Source: an uncultured Flavobacteriaceae bacterium
GTDB lineage: Bacteria; Bacteroidota; Bacteroidia; Flavobacteriales; Flavobacteriaceae
NCBI GenBank assembly: GCA_913052585.1
Contig: CAJXEB010000018.1
Location: 1-39,863 of the forward strand
Reading direction: 5' to 3'
Length of the DNA stretch: 39,863 bases
Shown here piece by piece: positions 1 to 6,816 of the stretch. The notes beneath the pieces were generated by a model. That model did no database searches, was not told the origin of the DNA, and saw only the letters and a list, made by a program, of their open reading frames with translations. Position 1 is the stretch's first letter, and each line of letters starts with the position of its first letter. A program made the position numbers and the translations under genes.

Positions 1-953
1 TCTTTAAAAGAATCGTTATTAGCTATGTTCTTTCCTGCAACATCAAATGCAGTTCCATGATCTGGAGAAGTTCGAATTTTATTTAATCCTGCAGTATAAT
101 TAACACCTTTCCCAAAAGAAAGTGTTTTAAAAGGGATTAACCCTTGATCGTGATAAGAGGCAATAATTGCGTCAAACTTTTCATAATTTCCTGAACCAAA
201 AAAACTATCTGCCGCATAAGGCCCATAAACTAGTGTCCCTTTTTTATAGATTTCTTTTAAGGTTGGTCTTAAAACAGTATCGTCTTCATTTCCAATAACA
301 CCATTATCACCGTTGTGTGGATTAATACCTAATACTGCAATTTTTGGCTTTCGGATTCCAAAATCTTGAATTAAAGTATCATTAATTGTTTTAATTTTTC
401 TTTCAACAAGTTCTTTTGTAATGCTTTGTGAAACATCTTTTACCGCAACATGATCTGTTAATAAGCCTACTCTTAATGAATCCCTAATCATTAACATTAA
501 ACTTTCCCCTTCCAATTCTTTATTTAAGAAATCGGTATGCCCTGGATAGTTAAAGTCTTTAGATTGAATACTAGATTTATTTATTGGAGCGGTAACTAAT
601 ACATCAATTTTGTTATTCTTTAGAGCAGATACGGCAGATTTAAGGGATTTGATAGCATAAGCACCTGTATTTAAATCTTCTTTTCCAAAATTTATATCAA
701 TAGGTTCGTTCCATACATTGAAAACATTAATTTTATTATGATCAGTATTTTCAATCTTATCTATTCCATGTAGATTACATTCAATTTGATATGCCTTTTT
801 AAAATAGGTCATTATTTTAAAGGAAGCGAAGATTACAGGAGTGAAAAAATCCAATATCCTAGGGTCTTGTAAGGTCTTTAAAACCACTTCGCTACCAATT
901 CCGTTTAAGTCTCCTATTGATATACCTACTACTATTTTATTTTGCTTATTCAT
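1..953 (-). CDS. pdxA: 4-hydroxythreonine-4-phosphate dehydrogenase, 3' end missing
   Basis: PdxA oxidises and decarboxylates 4-phosphohydroxy-L-threonine, an NAD-dependent, metal-requiring cytosolic step of pyridoxal-phosphate synthesis. Translating the minus strand from the ATG at 953 gives about 317 residues without a stop before the window edge. The start MNKQNKIVVGISIGDLNGIG fits the family N-terminus. Further on are VTAPINKSSI, the metal-site segment PGHTDF, GINPHNGD, YHDQGLIPFK and RTSPDHGTAFDVAG, all hallmark PdxA motifs with the metal-binding histidines. Family members are usually 330-350 residues, so only a few dozen C-terminal residues lie outside. It diverges from ribE across a 60-bp promoter region. 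Identification is secure; the only incompleteness is the window edge. Confidence 0.96.
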   Translation of the reverse strand, partial: MNKQNKIVVGISIGDLNGIGSEVVLKTLQDPRILDFFTPVIFASFKIMTYFKKAYQIECNLHGIDKIENTDHNKINVFNVWNEPIDINFGKEDLNTGAYAIKSLKSAVSALKNNKIDVLVTAPINKSSIQSKDFNYPGHTDFLNKELEGESLMLMIRDSLRVGLLTDHVAVKDVSQSITKELVERKIKTINDTLIQDFGIRKPKIAVLGINPHNGDNGVIGNEDDTVLRPTLKEIYKKGTLVYGPYAADSFFGSGNYEKFDAIIASYHDQGLIPFKTLSFGKGVNYTAGLNKIRTSPDHGTAFDVAGKNIANNDSFK

Positions 954-979
954 TCGAGTTAGATCGCTAAATTTATCAT

Positions 980-987
980 TACTTTTG
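980..987 (+). promoter_or_regulatory. predicted ribE promoter, -7 box
   Basis: TACTTTTG matches the Bacteroidota -7 consensus TAnnTTTG exactly. Eighteen bases upstream lies TTA (959-961), one mismatch from the TTG -33 box. The box sits 26 bp before the ribE ATG. On the opposite strand TACATTTG (993-1000 read on minus) is an equivalent -7 box for pdxA, so the two divergent genes have interleaved promoters. Confidence 0.55.
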
Positions 988-1013
988 TGCTACAAATGTA
1001 ACTAAATGTAATT

Positions 1014-1601
1014 ATGTTTACAGGAATAATTGAATCAATGGGAGAAATAATTTCTCTTACAAGTGAGGGTAGTAATGTTCATATTGAAGTAAAAAGCACT
1101 ATTACTGGAGAATTAAAAATAGATCAAAGCTTAGCTCATAATGGAGTTTGCTTAACGGTGGTTGGAATTAACGACAACAACTATATAGTAACAGCTATTA
1201 AAGAAACTTTAGACAAGTCAAATATAGGAGGTCTTAAAATCGGTAATTTTGTTAATTTAGAAAGGTCTATGAAGCTTGAAGAACGGTTGGACGGACATAT
1301 TGTTCAGGGTCATGTAGACCAAACAGCTATTTGCATTAATATTGTTAAAGAAAAAGGAAGCACTTACTATACTTTTCAATATGAAGATCTTTACGACAAT
1401 ATTACTATTGAAAAAGGATCTGTTACCGTAAATGGAGTTAGTTTAACGGTTGTGGGGTCTAAAGAGAATGAATTTAGTGTTGCTATCATTCCTTATACAG
1501 TTGAGAACACCAACTTTAAAGAATTTAAAAAAGGAACTAAAGTTAATTTAGAATTTGATGTTGTAGGGAAATACATAAAAAGACTTACTCAGGGCTATTA
1601 A
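1014..1601 (+). CDS. ribE: riboflavin synthase, alpha subunit
   Basis: This enzyme dismutates two 6,7-dimethyl-8-ribityllumazine molecules to riboflavin plus the pyrimidinedione, the last step of vitamin B2 synthesis in the cytosol. The protein starts with the invariant MFTGIIE and has two lumazine-binding repeats: residues 1-93 with NGVCLTVV at 43-50, and residues 94-190 opening with GHIVQGHVD and carrying NGVSLTVV at 140-147. The length of 195 residues is normal for the trimeric alpha-type enzyme. It stands alone as a transcription unit, divergent from pdxA. Its last 17 bp overlap the end of a convergent small gene. Identification is secure. Confidence 0.97.
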   Translation: MFTGIIESMGEIISLTSEGSNVHIEVKSTITGELKIDQSLAHNGVCLTVVGINDNNYIVTAIKETLDKSNIGGLKIGNFVNLERSMKLEERLDGHIVQGHVDQTAICINIVKEKGSTYYTFQYEDLYDNITIEKGSVTVNGVSLTVVGSKENEFSVAIIPYTVENTNFKEFKKGTKVNLEFDVVGKYIKRLTQGY

Positions 1602-1809
1602 TTCGTGATTTTTTGTAAATTACATACATTCCAAAAATCAACCCTAAAGCGACTAATATTAATATATTCTCATCAATTGGTAGTTCTGGCCCTCTATTGT
1701 TAGACGGCGGAGGTGGGCCTGAACTGCCACTAGGGCTCTGTCCAAGTAAAGAAATACTATTTGCTAAAAATAGTACTAAGGTTAATATTTTAACGATTTG
1801 GGGTCGCAT
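1585..1809 (-). CDS. small secreted protein with C-terminal PID-type anchor
   Basis: The 74-residue product has an N-terminal signal peptide (residues 1-23, hydrophobic LTLVLFLANSISLLG). A short low-complexity linker rich in Ser, Gly and Pro (SPSGSSGPPPPSNNRGPELP) follows. The C-terminus reads PIDENILILVALGLIFGMYVIYKK and then a basic tail. This architecture (Pro-Ile-Asp-Glu, one hydrophobic helix, Lys/Arg tail) matches what is called a PID-CTERM protein-sorting domain in flavobacteria, reminiscent of PEP-CTERM signals. The family name comes from memory; the features are visible. Function is unknown and it may be processed at the envelope. Its 3' end overlaps ribE by 17 bp in convergent orientation. 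Confidence 0.6.
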   Translation of the reverse strand: MRPQIVKILTLVLFLANSISLLGQSPSGSSGPPPPSNNRGPELPIDENILILVALGLIFGMYVIYKKSRINSPE

Positions 1810-1946
1810 ACAGGCATCTAAAGTAATATAATTAATTAATTAATGTTACAAACTTTAACTTTTACTGAAAAAAATGTTTTCAAATTAGCTTATTCATAAG
1901 CAAATATAAAGTTATAATAGAAAGATTATGATTAAATAATCTCAAA

Positions 1947-2429
1947 TTAAATAAAATAGTTTTTCATTATTTCTGTTCGATATTCAAATATAGATTTTAG
2001 TTGTTTTTTTACAAATAACTTATGACTCCATCTCCCAATTATACCTAAAGGTAATTTATAACTTACTATATCAATAATCTTACAGTTATTATCATCTATC
2101 TTTTCAAATACATGTTCGTGATGCCACATTTTATATGGACCAAACCTCTGTTCATCTACAAAATATTTCTCAAAGTCAACAAAAGTAATTTCAGTCACCC
2201 AATTAATTTGAATGCCTTTTAATACATTTACTTTGTAACTTATAATTTGACCGGCATACACTGCTTTTGGCTTCCCAGATGTGATTAAAAAATTCATTTC
2301 TGGTGGAGTTATTTTAGCTAAATTTTCTGGTGAACTAAAGAATGTCCATGCTTTTGAGACCGATATAGGCATTTCAACAACAGATTTTAACGTATATATG
2401 TTTGAGTGACTTTTAAAAGATAATGCCAT
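1947..2429 (-). CDS. SRPBCC-fold protein at the end of the carotenoid operon
   Basis: The 160-residue protein has the START/polyketide-cyclase-like (SRPBCC) pattern. An opening strand leads to PISVSKAWTFFSSPENLAKITPP (typical helix after strand one), then WVTEITFVDFEKYFVDEQ, FGPYKMWHHEHVFE, and a C-terminal helix LFVKKQLKSIFEYRTEIM. The fold binds hydrophobic ligands. Homologues often sit beside flavobacterial crt genes, but no reaction is established, so a role in carotenoid binding or handling is inference. It starts 5 bp after the lycopene cyclase gene and is almost certainly co-transcribed. There is no signal peptide, so it is predicted cytosolic. Confidence 0.8.
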   Translation of the reverse strand: MALSFKSHSNIYTLKSVVEMPISVSKAWTFFSSPENLAKITPPEMNFLITSGKPKAVYAGQIISYKVNVLKGIQINWVTEITFVDFEKYFVDEQRFGPYKMWHHEHVFEKIDDNNCKIIDIVSYKLPLGIIGRWSHKLFVKKQLKSIFEYRTEIMKNYFI

Positions 2430-2434
2430 TTTAT

Positions 2435-3124
2435 TTATTTTTTATTTGCTTTTTTCTTCAGGTTTTCAAAAATCATTAAGTTTCCAAATAATAAAGAGAA
2501 ACAATAACCAACATCTTCAATTGGAATTGTATGTATCCTGAAGCCTAGATTTTCTAAATCATTATACCACACTACAGGTGATACGGTTAAGGATCCAGTT
2601 AATATTCCATTTATAATTAAAAATGGAATTAGAATTATTAAAAATGTAAAGTAAAATTTCTGCAATAGAATTTTATAATATATTAAACCTAATAAAAGAA
2701 CAAAAGTTAATACCGTAAAACTAACAACTGTATAGCTTTTCGAAAAGTTCATTAATACAAGAATTATACTTGTTGCAATTAATGCAATTGTTATATAAAC
2801 CGCTGGTTTTTTCCGTAATTGAAATGTTGGAAATAGATGTACAAAAGCATAATGAATAAATAAGCTACAAAATGGTATAATTAAAAAGAAAAGCCATTCT
2901 TCAATCGGCATTTTAAAAATTTTTATACCCAAACAATAATCATAATTAAAACCCCATATTCCTGCTTTTGTAAAAAAATAATCCCAAATCAAAAATACAA
3001 TAGCAATTACTATTGTAGAAAAGGAAAACTGTTTCCAATATTTAATAATATCAAAAACAAAAATTGAGTACAACAAGGGTACTAAAAGAGAACCTAAAAG
3101 GAGATATAGGTATATTGGTTCCAT
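2435..3124 (-). CDS. lycopene beta-cyclase, membrane CrtYcd type
   Basis: Predicted to close the ends of lycopene into beta-ionone rings, giving beta-carotene in the inner membrane. The 229-residue protein is highly hydrophobic with about seven membrane segments. It shows the duplicated lycopene-cyclase-domain signature: a first half with FSFSTIVIAIVFLIWDYFF, GIWGFNYDYCLGIKIFKMPIEEWLFF (the PIEEWLFF motif) and a second half with NDLENLGFRIHTIPIEDVGYCF (PIEDVGY). This is the Bacteroidota fusion of the heterodimeric CrtYc/CrtYd cyclase, unrelated to FAD-type CrtY. Its ATG overlaps the stop of crtZ by one base (TAATG on the minus strand), indicating translational coupling. Confidence 0.9.
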   Translation of the reverse strand: MEPIYLYLLLGSLLVPLLYSIFVFDIIKYWKQFSFSTIVIAIVFLIWDYFFTKAGIWGFNYDYCLGIKIFKMPIEEWLFFLIIPFCSLFIHYAFVHLFPTFQLRKKPAVYITIALIATSIILVLMNFSKSYTVVSFTVLTFVLLLGLIYYKILLQKFYFTFLIILIPFLIINGILTGSLTVSPVVWYNDLENLGFRIHTIPIEDVGYCFSLLFGNLMIFENLKKKANKK

Positions 3125-3585
3125 TATTTTTTTATAGTTTTTTTTAAATATATTTTTGGAACATTAAGCATTCCAAAACATTCTCCGTCTTCTTTATTTA
3201 GATGTTTATGATGTATTTTATGAGCTTTACGAAGCCCTAGTAAATAACTGTTTTTTGTCTTTTTAAACCATTTAAATCGTTGATGGATTAATACATCGTG
3301 AACCATAAAATAAGTAATACCATAGAACAAAATACCTAAGGCTATAAAAAATTTATAATTTAATTCTGGGTGTATTCCAAAATAAAATAAAGTTATACTT
3401 GGAATGGCTCCAATAACAAAAAAAGCATCATTTTTCTCAAATACATTTTGGTACCTTGGTTGATGATGGTCTTCATGCAGAACCCATAAAAACCCATGCA
3501 TTACATATTTATGAACAAACCAAGTAATGCCTTCCATAATGCCATAAGTAACGATGGTAATTAATATGTAAAATAAGAGTATCAT
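3124..3585 (-). CDS. crtZ: beta-carotene hydroxylase
   Basis: A 153-residue non-haem di-iron membrane hydroxylase of the fatty-acid-hydroxylase superfamily that puts 3-OH groups on beta-carotene rings (beta-carotene to cryptoxanthin to zeaxanthin). The histidine boxes are all present: HKYVMH (residues 25-30), HEDHH (37-41), HDVLIHQR and HKIHH near the C-terminus. Hydrophobic helices lie around residues 2-22 and in the middle of the chain. The length is typical of bacterial CrtZ. It is coupled to the cyclase by a one-base overlap and lies 10 bp from the upstream small membrane protein gene. Electron donors must come from a ferredoxin system; one FNR/ferredoxin pair lies at 21019-22406, but linking them is inference. 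Confidence 0.93.
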   Translation of the reverse strand: MILLFYILITIVTYGIMEGITWFVHKYVMHGFLWVLHEDHHQPRYQNVFEKNDAFFVIGAIPSITLFYFGIHPELNYKFFIALGILFYGITYFMVHDVLIHQRFKWFKKTKNSYLLGLRKAHKIHHKHLNKEDGECFGMLNVPKIYLKKTIKK

Positions 3586-3595
3586 TATTTAATTT

Positions 3596-3847
3596 TTAAT
3601 AGATGTAACAAAATTTAATTATCTGAATATGGCACTTTTTCAAGATACCGTTTATAAGTTTTATAACCTGTTTTCTTGTCATTAAAAAAAATCCAAAAAA
3701 GACTAGAAATAAAAAGATTTTTCCAACTAAATATCCAAGTTCGGTCAATCTATTTAAATCGGGCGTAAATATTTTAGCAATATTTATATATGTTAAAATT
3801 AAAAATACTATTAAAATGTAGTAAATAATTTTCTTTATATTTCTCAT
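3596..3847 (-). CDS. small membrane protein of unknown function
   Basis: An 83-residue protein with two hydrophobic stretches (residues 6-24 and about 41-57, GKIFLFLVFFGFFL) and a basic C-terminal region. No family is recognised. It lies between a terminator hairpin that follows the Bor-like gene and crtZ (10 bp upstream of crtZ), in the same direction, so its promoter may serve the crtZ-cyclase-SRPBCC group. Because it is short and low-complexity, it could also be a leader region that happens to be open. Confidence 0.45.
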   Translation of the reverse strand: MRNIKKIIYYILIVFLILTYINIAKIFTPDLNRLTELGYLVGKIFLFLVFFGFFLMTRKQVIKLINGILKKCHIQIIKFCYIY

Positions 3848-3848
3848 A

Positions 3849-3893
3849 AATAAAAGGATAAGTTGTTTAAAATAGACTCCTTATCCTTTTATT
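3849..3893 (-). terminator. terminator after the Bor-like gene
   Basis: Arms AATAAAAGGATAAG (3849-3862) and CTTATCCTTTTATT (3880-3893) form a 14-bp perfect stem around a 17-nt loop, 7 bp downstream of the Bor-like stop codon on the minus strand. It would separate the crtI-crtB-Bor block from the crtZ block. Confidence 0.6.
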
Positions 3894-3899
3894 ATACCA

Positions 3900-4196
3900 T
3901 TATTTAGTAACTGTAGTTGTTGTCGGAGAATAAATTCCAAAAGTTAGGCCAAAAAGCAATCCGTTTACAAAAGTTTGTCTCGTGTTAACAGTATAATTTT
4001 CAGCTCCATCAGCCATTTTTTTTGAGTCAGAAACGCCAACTTCAGCTAGTCCAAAAATCAAATAATCATTTCTTTCGGTTGTTTGACTATCTCCTTGAGC
4101 TCCATTACCTACTACACTTGTATAAGAGTAGCAAGATGTTAATAGTATTGATGAAGCAAATATAACTGCCATCATTTTCATAGATTTTTTAATCAT
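3900..4196 (-). CDS. Bor-like lipoprotein
   Basis: A 98-residue predicted lipoprotein: the signal sequence ends in the lipobox LLTSC with the acylated Cys at residue 22, followed by YSYTSVVG. The rest has the Bor-like pattern NDYLIFGLAEVGVSDSKKMA, NYTVNTRQTFVNGLLFG and LTFGIYSPTTTTVTK at the very C-terminus. Bor of phage lambda is a lysogenic-conversion serum-resistance lipoprotein, but chromosomal relatives in flavobacteria are common and of unknown role. It lies between the crt genes without obvious connection to pigment synthesis. Its start follows a 206-bp gap downstream of crtB, so it probably has its own promoter. Confidence 0.75.
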   Translation of the reverse strand: MIKKSMKMMAVIFASSILLTSCYSYTSVVGNGAQGDSQTTERNDYLIFGLAEVGVSDSKKMADGAENYTVNTRQTFVNGLLFGLTFGIYSPTTTTVTK

Positions 4197-4252
4197 TTTT
4201 ATTTATTTTAATTAAACATTTATTTATAATACTCATTTTCAGCAAACCCTTA

Positions 4253-4333
4253 TTATGTTATCTTCAGTTTAGGGGTCTGTGTGAACTTTTCAGTTGTTAT
4301 AATCACAATATATATTCCGTTAGGAAAATTCAT
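4253..4333 (-). pseudogene. possible remnant of a T9SS C-terminal sorting tail
   Basis: Within the crtB to Bor-like gap, a minus-strand 26-codon open stretch reads FPNGIYIVIITTEKFTQTPK followed by LKIT and a stop. This resembles the closing strand of type A T9SS sorting domains (pattern LPxGxYxVxIxTxxGxxTxKLIxx). The preceding codons are closed by a stop and no YPNP motif is seen. It is either a decayed tail of a lost secreted protein or a chance match; the evidence is short. Confidence 0.3.
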
Positions 4334-4402
4334 TTGTATTTACATTATTCCACTGATAAAATCATTGTTGTCATTTATTATGATGAACGCTAATAATTAT
4401 AT

Positions 4403-5242
4403 TTAAACCAAATTCATTTTAAAATTAAAATAAGACTCTACTAAAAGGCACATTTTTCTTGGATTTGAAACTCTTATTCTTTTTTCTTTTAAAGTTGTTG
4501 AAGGAGTCTTTTCTATTTTGTGTAAAAGATTAAAATAATATTTATATGCAACATAAACTGCTAATTTTGCTTCTTTTGGAAGCTTAACAATTCCCAAATA
4601 AGCATCTTCAAAATCTATTTTTATTTCAGTTAATACATTATTTTTATCTATTTCTGAAAAGTTATTAGGATTAATATTCGGAAAATAAGATCTGTTTAAG
4701 TTTTCAAAATCTTCATTAAGGTCTCTTAAAAAATTTACTTTTTGAAAGGCAGAACCCAATTTCATCGCAGGTTCTTTTAAATTAAGATACTTTTCCTCAT
4801 CGCCTTGTACAAATACTTTTAAGCACATAAGGCCAACTACATCCGCAGATCCATAGATGTATTCGTCAATTTCTTGTTGATTTTCATATACTTGTTTGTT
4901 TAAATCTGCTCTCATACTTTTAAGAAAAGACTCAACCAACTTTGCATCAATATTATACTCTTTTACTGTTTTTTGAAATGCATTTATAACAGGATTTGTA
5001 CTAATTCCTGTTTTCAAAGCATATTGATATTCTTCTTCAAATCGATTCAATAATTCTTCTTTAGGATATCCCTCAAAGCTGTCTACTATTTCATCAGCTA
5101 CTCTTACAAAACCATAAATATTATAAATAGCTTGACGAATACTTGGCGCTAATAAGCGAACCGCAATTGAAAATGAAGTGCTATATTTTTTAGTAATTAA
5201 AGTAGCGCTTTCATTAGAAATACTATCGAAAAGTTCTTTCAT
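4403..5242 (-). CDS. crtB: phytoene synthase
   Basis: Condenses two geranylgeranyl-PP head to head to 15-cis-phytoene, the committed carotenoid step. The 279-residue protein has the two aspartate-rich substrate-Mg sites of the squalene/phytoene synthase fold: RVADEIVD (Asp50, Asp54) and FLRDLNEDFENL (Asp174, Asp178). It also has SFSIAVRLL and GSADVVGLM, typical of bacterial CrtB. The length is normal. Its ATG overlaps the crtI stop by one base (TAATG), so crtI-crtB form a coupled operon. No crtE (GGPP synthase) is in the window, so the precursor must come from a gene elsewhere. Confidence 0.95.
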   Translation of the reverse strand: MKELFDSISNESATLITKKYSTSFSIAVRLLAPSIRQAIYNIYGFVRVADEIVDSFEGYPKEELLNRFEEEYQYALKTGISTNPVINAFQKTVKEYNIDAKLVESFLKSMRADLNKQVYENQQEIDEYIYGSADVVGLMCLKVFVQGDEEKYLNLKEPAMKLGSAFQKVNFLRDLNEDFENLNRSYFPNINPNNFSEIDKNNVLTEIKIDFEDAYLGIVKLPKEAKLAVYVAYKYYFNLLHKIEKTPSTTLKEKRIRVSNPRKMCLLVESYFNFKMNLV

Positions 5243-6705
5243 TATTTTAAATATTTTAAAATTGATTCTGCTGCGATTTTCCCAGAAATTAAAGCTGGAG
5301 GAACTCCCGGCCCTGGTACTGTTAACTGACCCGTAAAAAATAAATTTTTTACTTTTTTACTTTTAATTCTTGGTCTTAAAAAAGCCGTTTGAGTAAGTGT
5401 ATTTGCTAAGCCATAAGCGTTCCCTTTATAGGAATTATATTGATCTTTAAAATCATTAACACAAAACGATTTTTTAAAAATAACACTATTTTTTACTTTT
5501 TGATCCGTAATTTTTTCAAATCGATCTATAATCAATTCGAAATACTTATTTCTCAATGATTCAGTATCCTCTAAATCCGTTGCTAGTGGAATTAAAAAAA
5601 AGCCGTTTTCTTTGCCTTCAGGAGATGAATTAGAATCTGTTAATGACGTAAAATTTGCATAAAATAATGGAGCTGTAGGCCACTTTGGATCATCATAAAT
5701 TTCAACTGCATGTGCATCAAAATCTGTATCAAAAAATAAGTTGTGGTGCTTTACGTTTTTTAATTTTTTGTCAAACCCTACATAAAAAAGTAATGAAGAA
5801 GGTGCGAATGTTTTCTTAGACCAATACGATTCTGAATATTGCCTATCATCTTTATCTAAAAGCGATTCCGTATGATGATAATCTGCACCACTCAATACAA
5901 TATCAGAGTTTATCGTTTTACCGTCTACTTTAATACCTGTAACGTTTCCTTTATTAACAACTATTTTTTCAACATTGCTATTTGTTTGAAAAGTTACACC
6001 GAGCTCTTCAGCCAGTTGCTTTATTGCTTCAACAACAGTGTACATACCACCTTTTGGATGCCAAGTTCCTAAACCAAAATCAGCATAGTTCATAAAATTA
6101 TAAAAGGCTGGAGTATTACTAGGCTTAGCTCCTAAAAATAATACAGGAAACTCGAGAATCTTTATAAGACGTTTACTCCGAATTTTCTTCCGAACTTGTT
6201 TACTAACTGTAGAGAAAAATTGCGTTACTCTTAAAATCGTTGTTGTTGTAACCAATTCTAAAGGAGAAACGCCAGGTTTGTAAACCAAATCTTCTATGGC
6301 AGTTTCGTAATTTTCTTTCGCAGAATCGAGAAATTTTTTCAAATGTTCTGAGCTCCCCAATTCCTCCTTCTCAAACATTGTATAAATAGCGTCTAAATCG
6401 CCACCAACAGTTAAGGAATCTTCTTTTCCGAAAAATACTTTGTATGCAGGATCTAATTTATCGAGCTCGTAATAATCAGATGGTTTTTTTCCAAAATCAT
6501 TGAAAAATCGTTCAAAAACACCAGGCATCCAATACCAGGAAGGACCTATATCAAAAGTAAAACCCTCATTTTTATATTGCCTTGCTCTTCCGCCAATTTG
6601 GTCATTTTTTTCAAAAATAGTCACATCATAACCCGCTTTAGCTAAATAGCACGCGGCAGATAAAGATGAAAACCCAGAACCTAAAATATTGATTTTTTTG
6701 CTCAT
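5242..6705 (-). CDS. crtI: phytoene desaturase, CrtI type
   Basis: An FAD-dependent desaturase-isomerase that converts phytoene to lycopene by four desaturations. The 487-residue protein opens with the Rossmann dinucleotide motif INILGSGFSSLSAACYLAKA and the acidic ribose-binding end VTIFEKNDQIGGRA, then FDIGPSWYWMPGVFERFF, a substrate-region landmark. The C-terminal bacterial phytoene dehydrogenase signature LFFTGQLTVPGPGVPPALIS is intact near residues 455-475. It is the first gene of the minus-strand crt block. Only 111 bp, including the terminator of the preceding gene, lie upstream, so its promoter must sit in roughly 60 bp. No perfect TAnnTTTG is seen there (TATTTTTA is closest). Confidence 0.96.
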   Translation of the reverse strand: MSKKINILGSGFSSLSAACYLAKAGYDVTIFEKNDQIGGRARQYKNEGFTFDIGPSWYWMPGVFERFFNDFGKKPSDYYELDKLDPAYKVFFGKEDSLTVGGDLDAIYTMFEKEELGSSEHLKKFLDSAKENYETAIEDLVYKPGVSPLELVTTTTILRVTQFFSTVSKQVRKKIRSKRLIKILEFPVLFLGAKPSNTPAFYNFMNYADFGLGTWHPKGGMYTVVEAIKQLAEELGVTFQTNSNVEKIVVNKGNVTGIKVDGKTINSDIVLSGADYHHTESLLDKDDRQYSESYWSKKTFAPSSLLFYVGFDKKLKNVKHHNLFFDTDFDAHAVEIYDDPKWPTAPLFYANFTSLTDSNSSPEGKENGFFLIPLATDLEDTESLRNKYFELIIDRFEKITDQKVKNSVIFKKSFCVNDFKDQYNSYKGNAYGLANTLTQTAFLRPRIKSKKVKNLFFTGQLTVPGPGVPPALISGKIAAESILKYLK

Positions 6706-6737
6706 TTAATATTGGAATTATTGTTAAAAATAGTAAA

Positions 6738-6771
6738 AAAATCCCCGAGGAATTACTTCCTAAGGGATTTT
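6738..6771 (-). terminator. terminator after the DUF4397 gene
   Basis: Arms AAAATCCC (6738-6745) and GGGATTTT (6764-6771) with an inner AGG/CCT helix form a hairpin 45 bp after the stop at 6817. On the minus strand a T-rich tract follows. It sits directly upstream of crtI and would insulate crtI from read-through, unless it is leaky. Confidence 0.6.
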
Positions 6772-6816
6772 CAATTAAAACTTAACAACAACCCTTTTTC
6801 TTTTTCAAATGTTATG

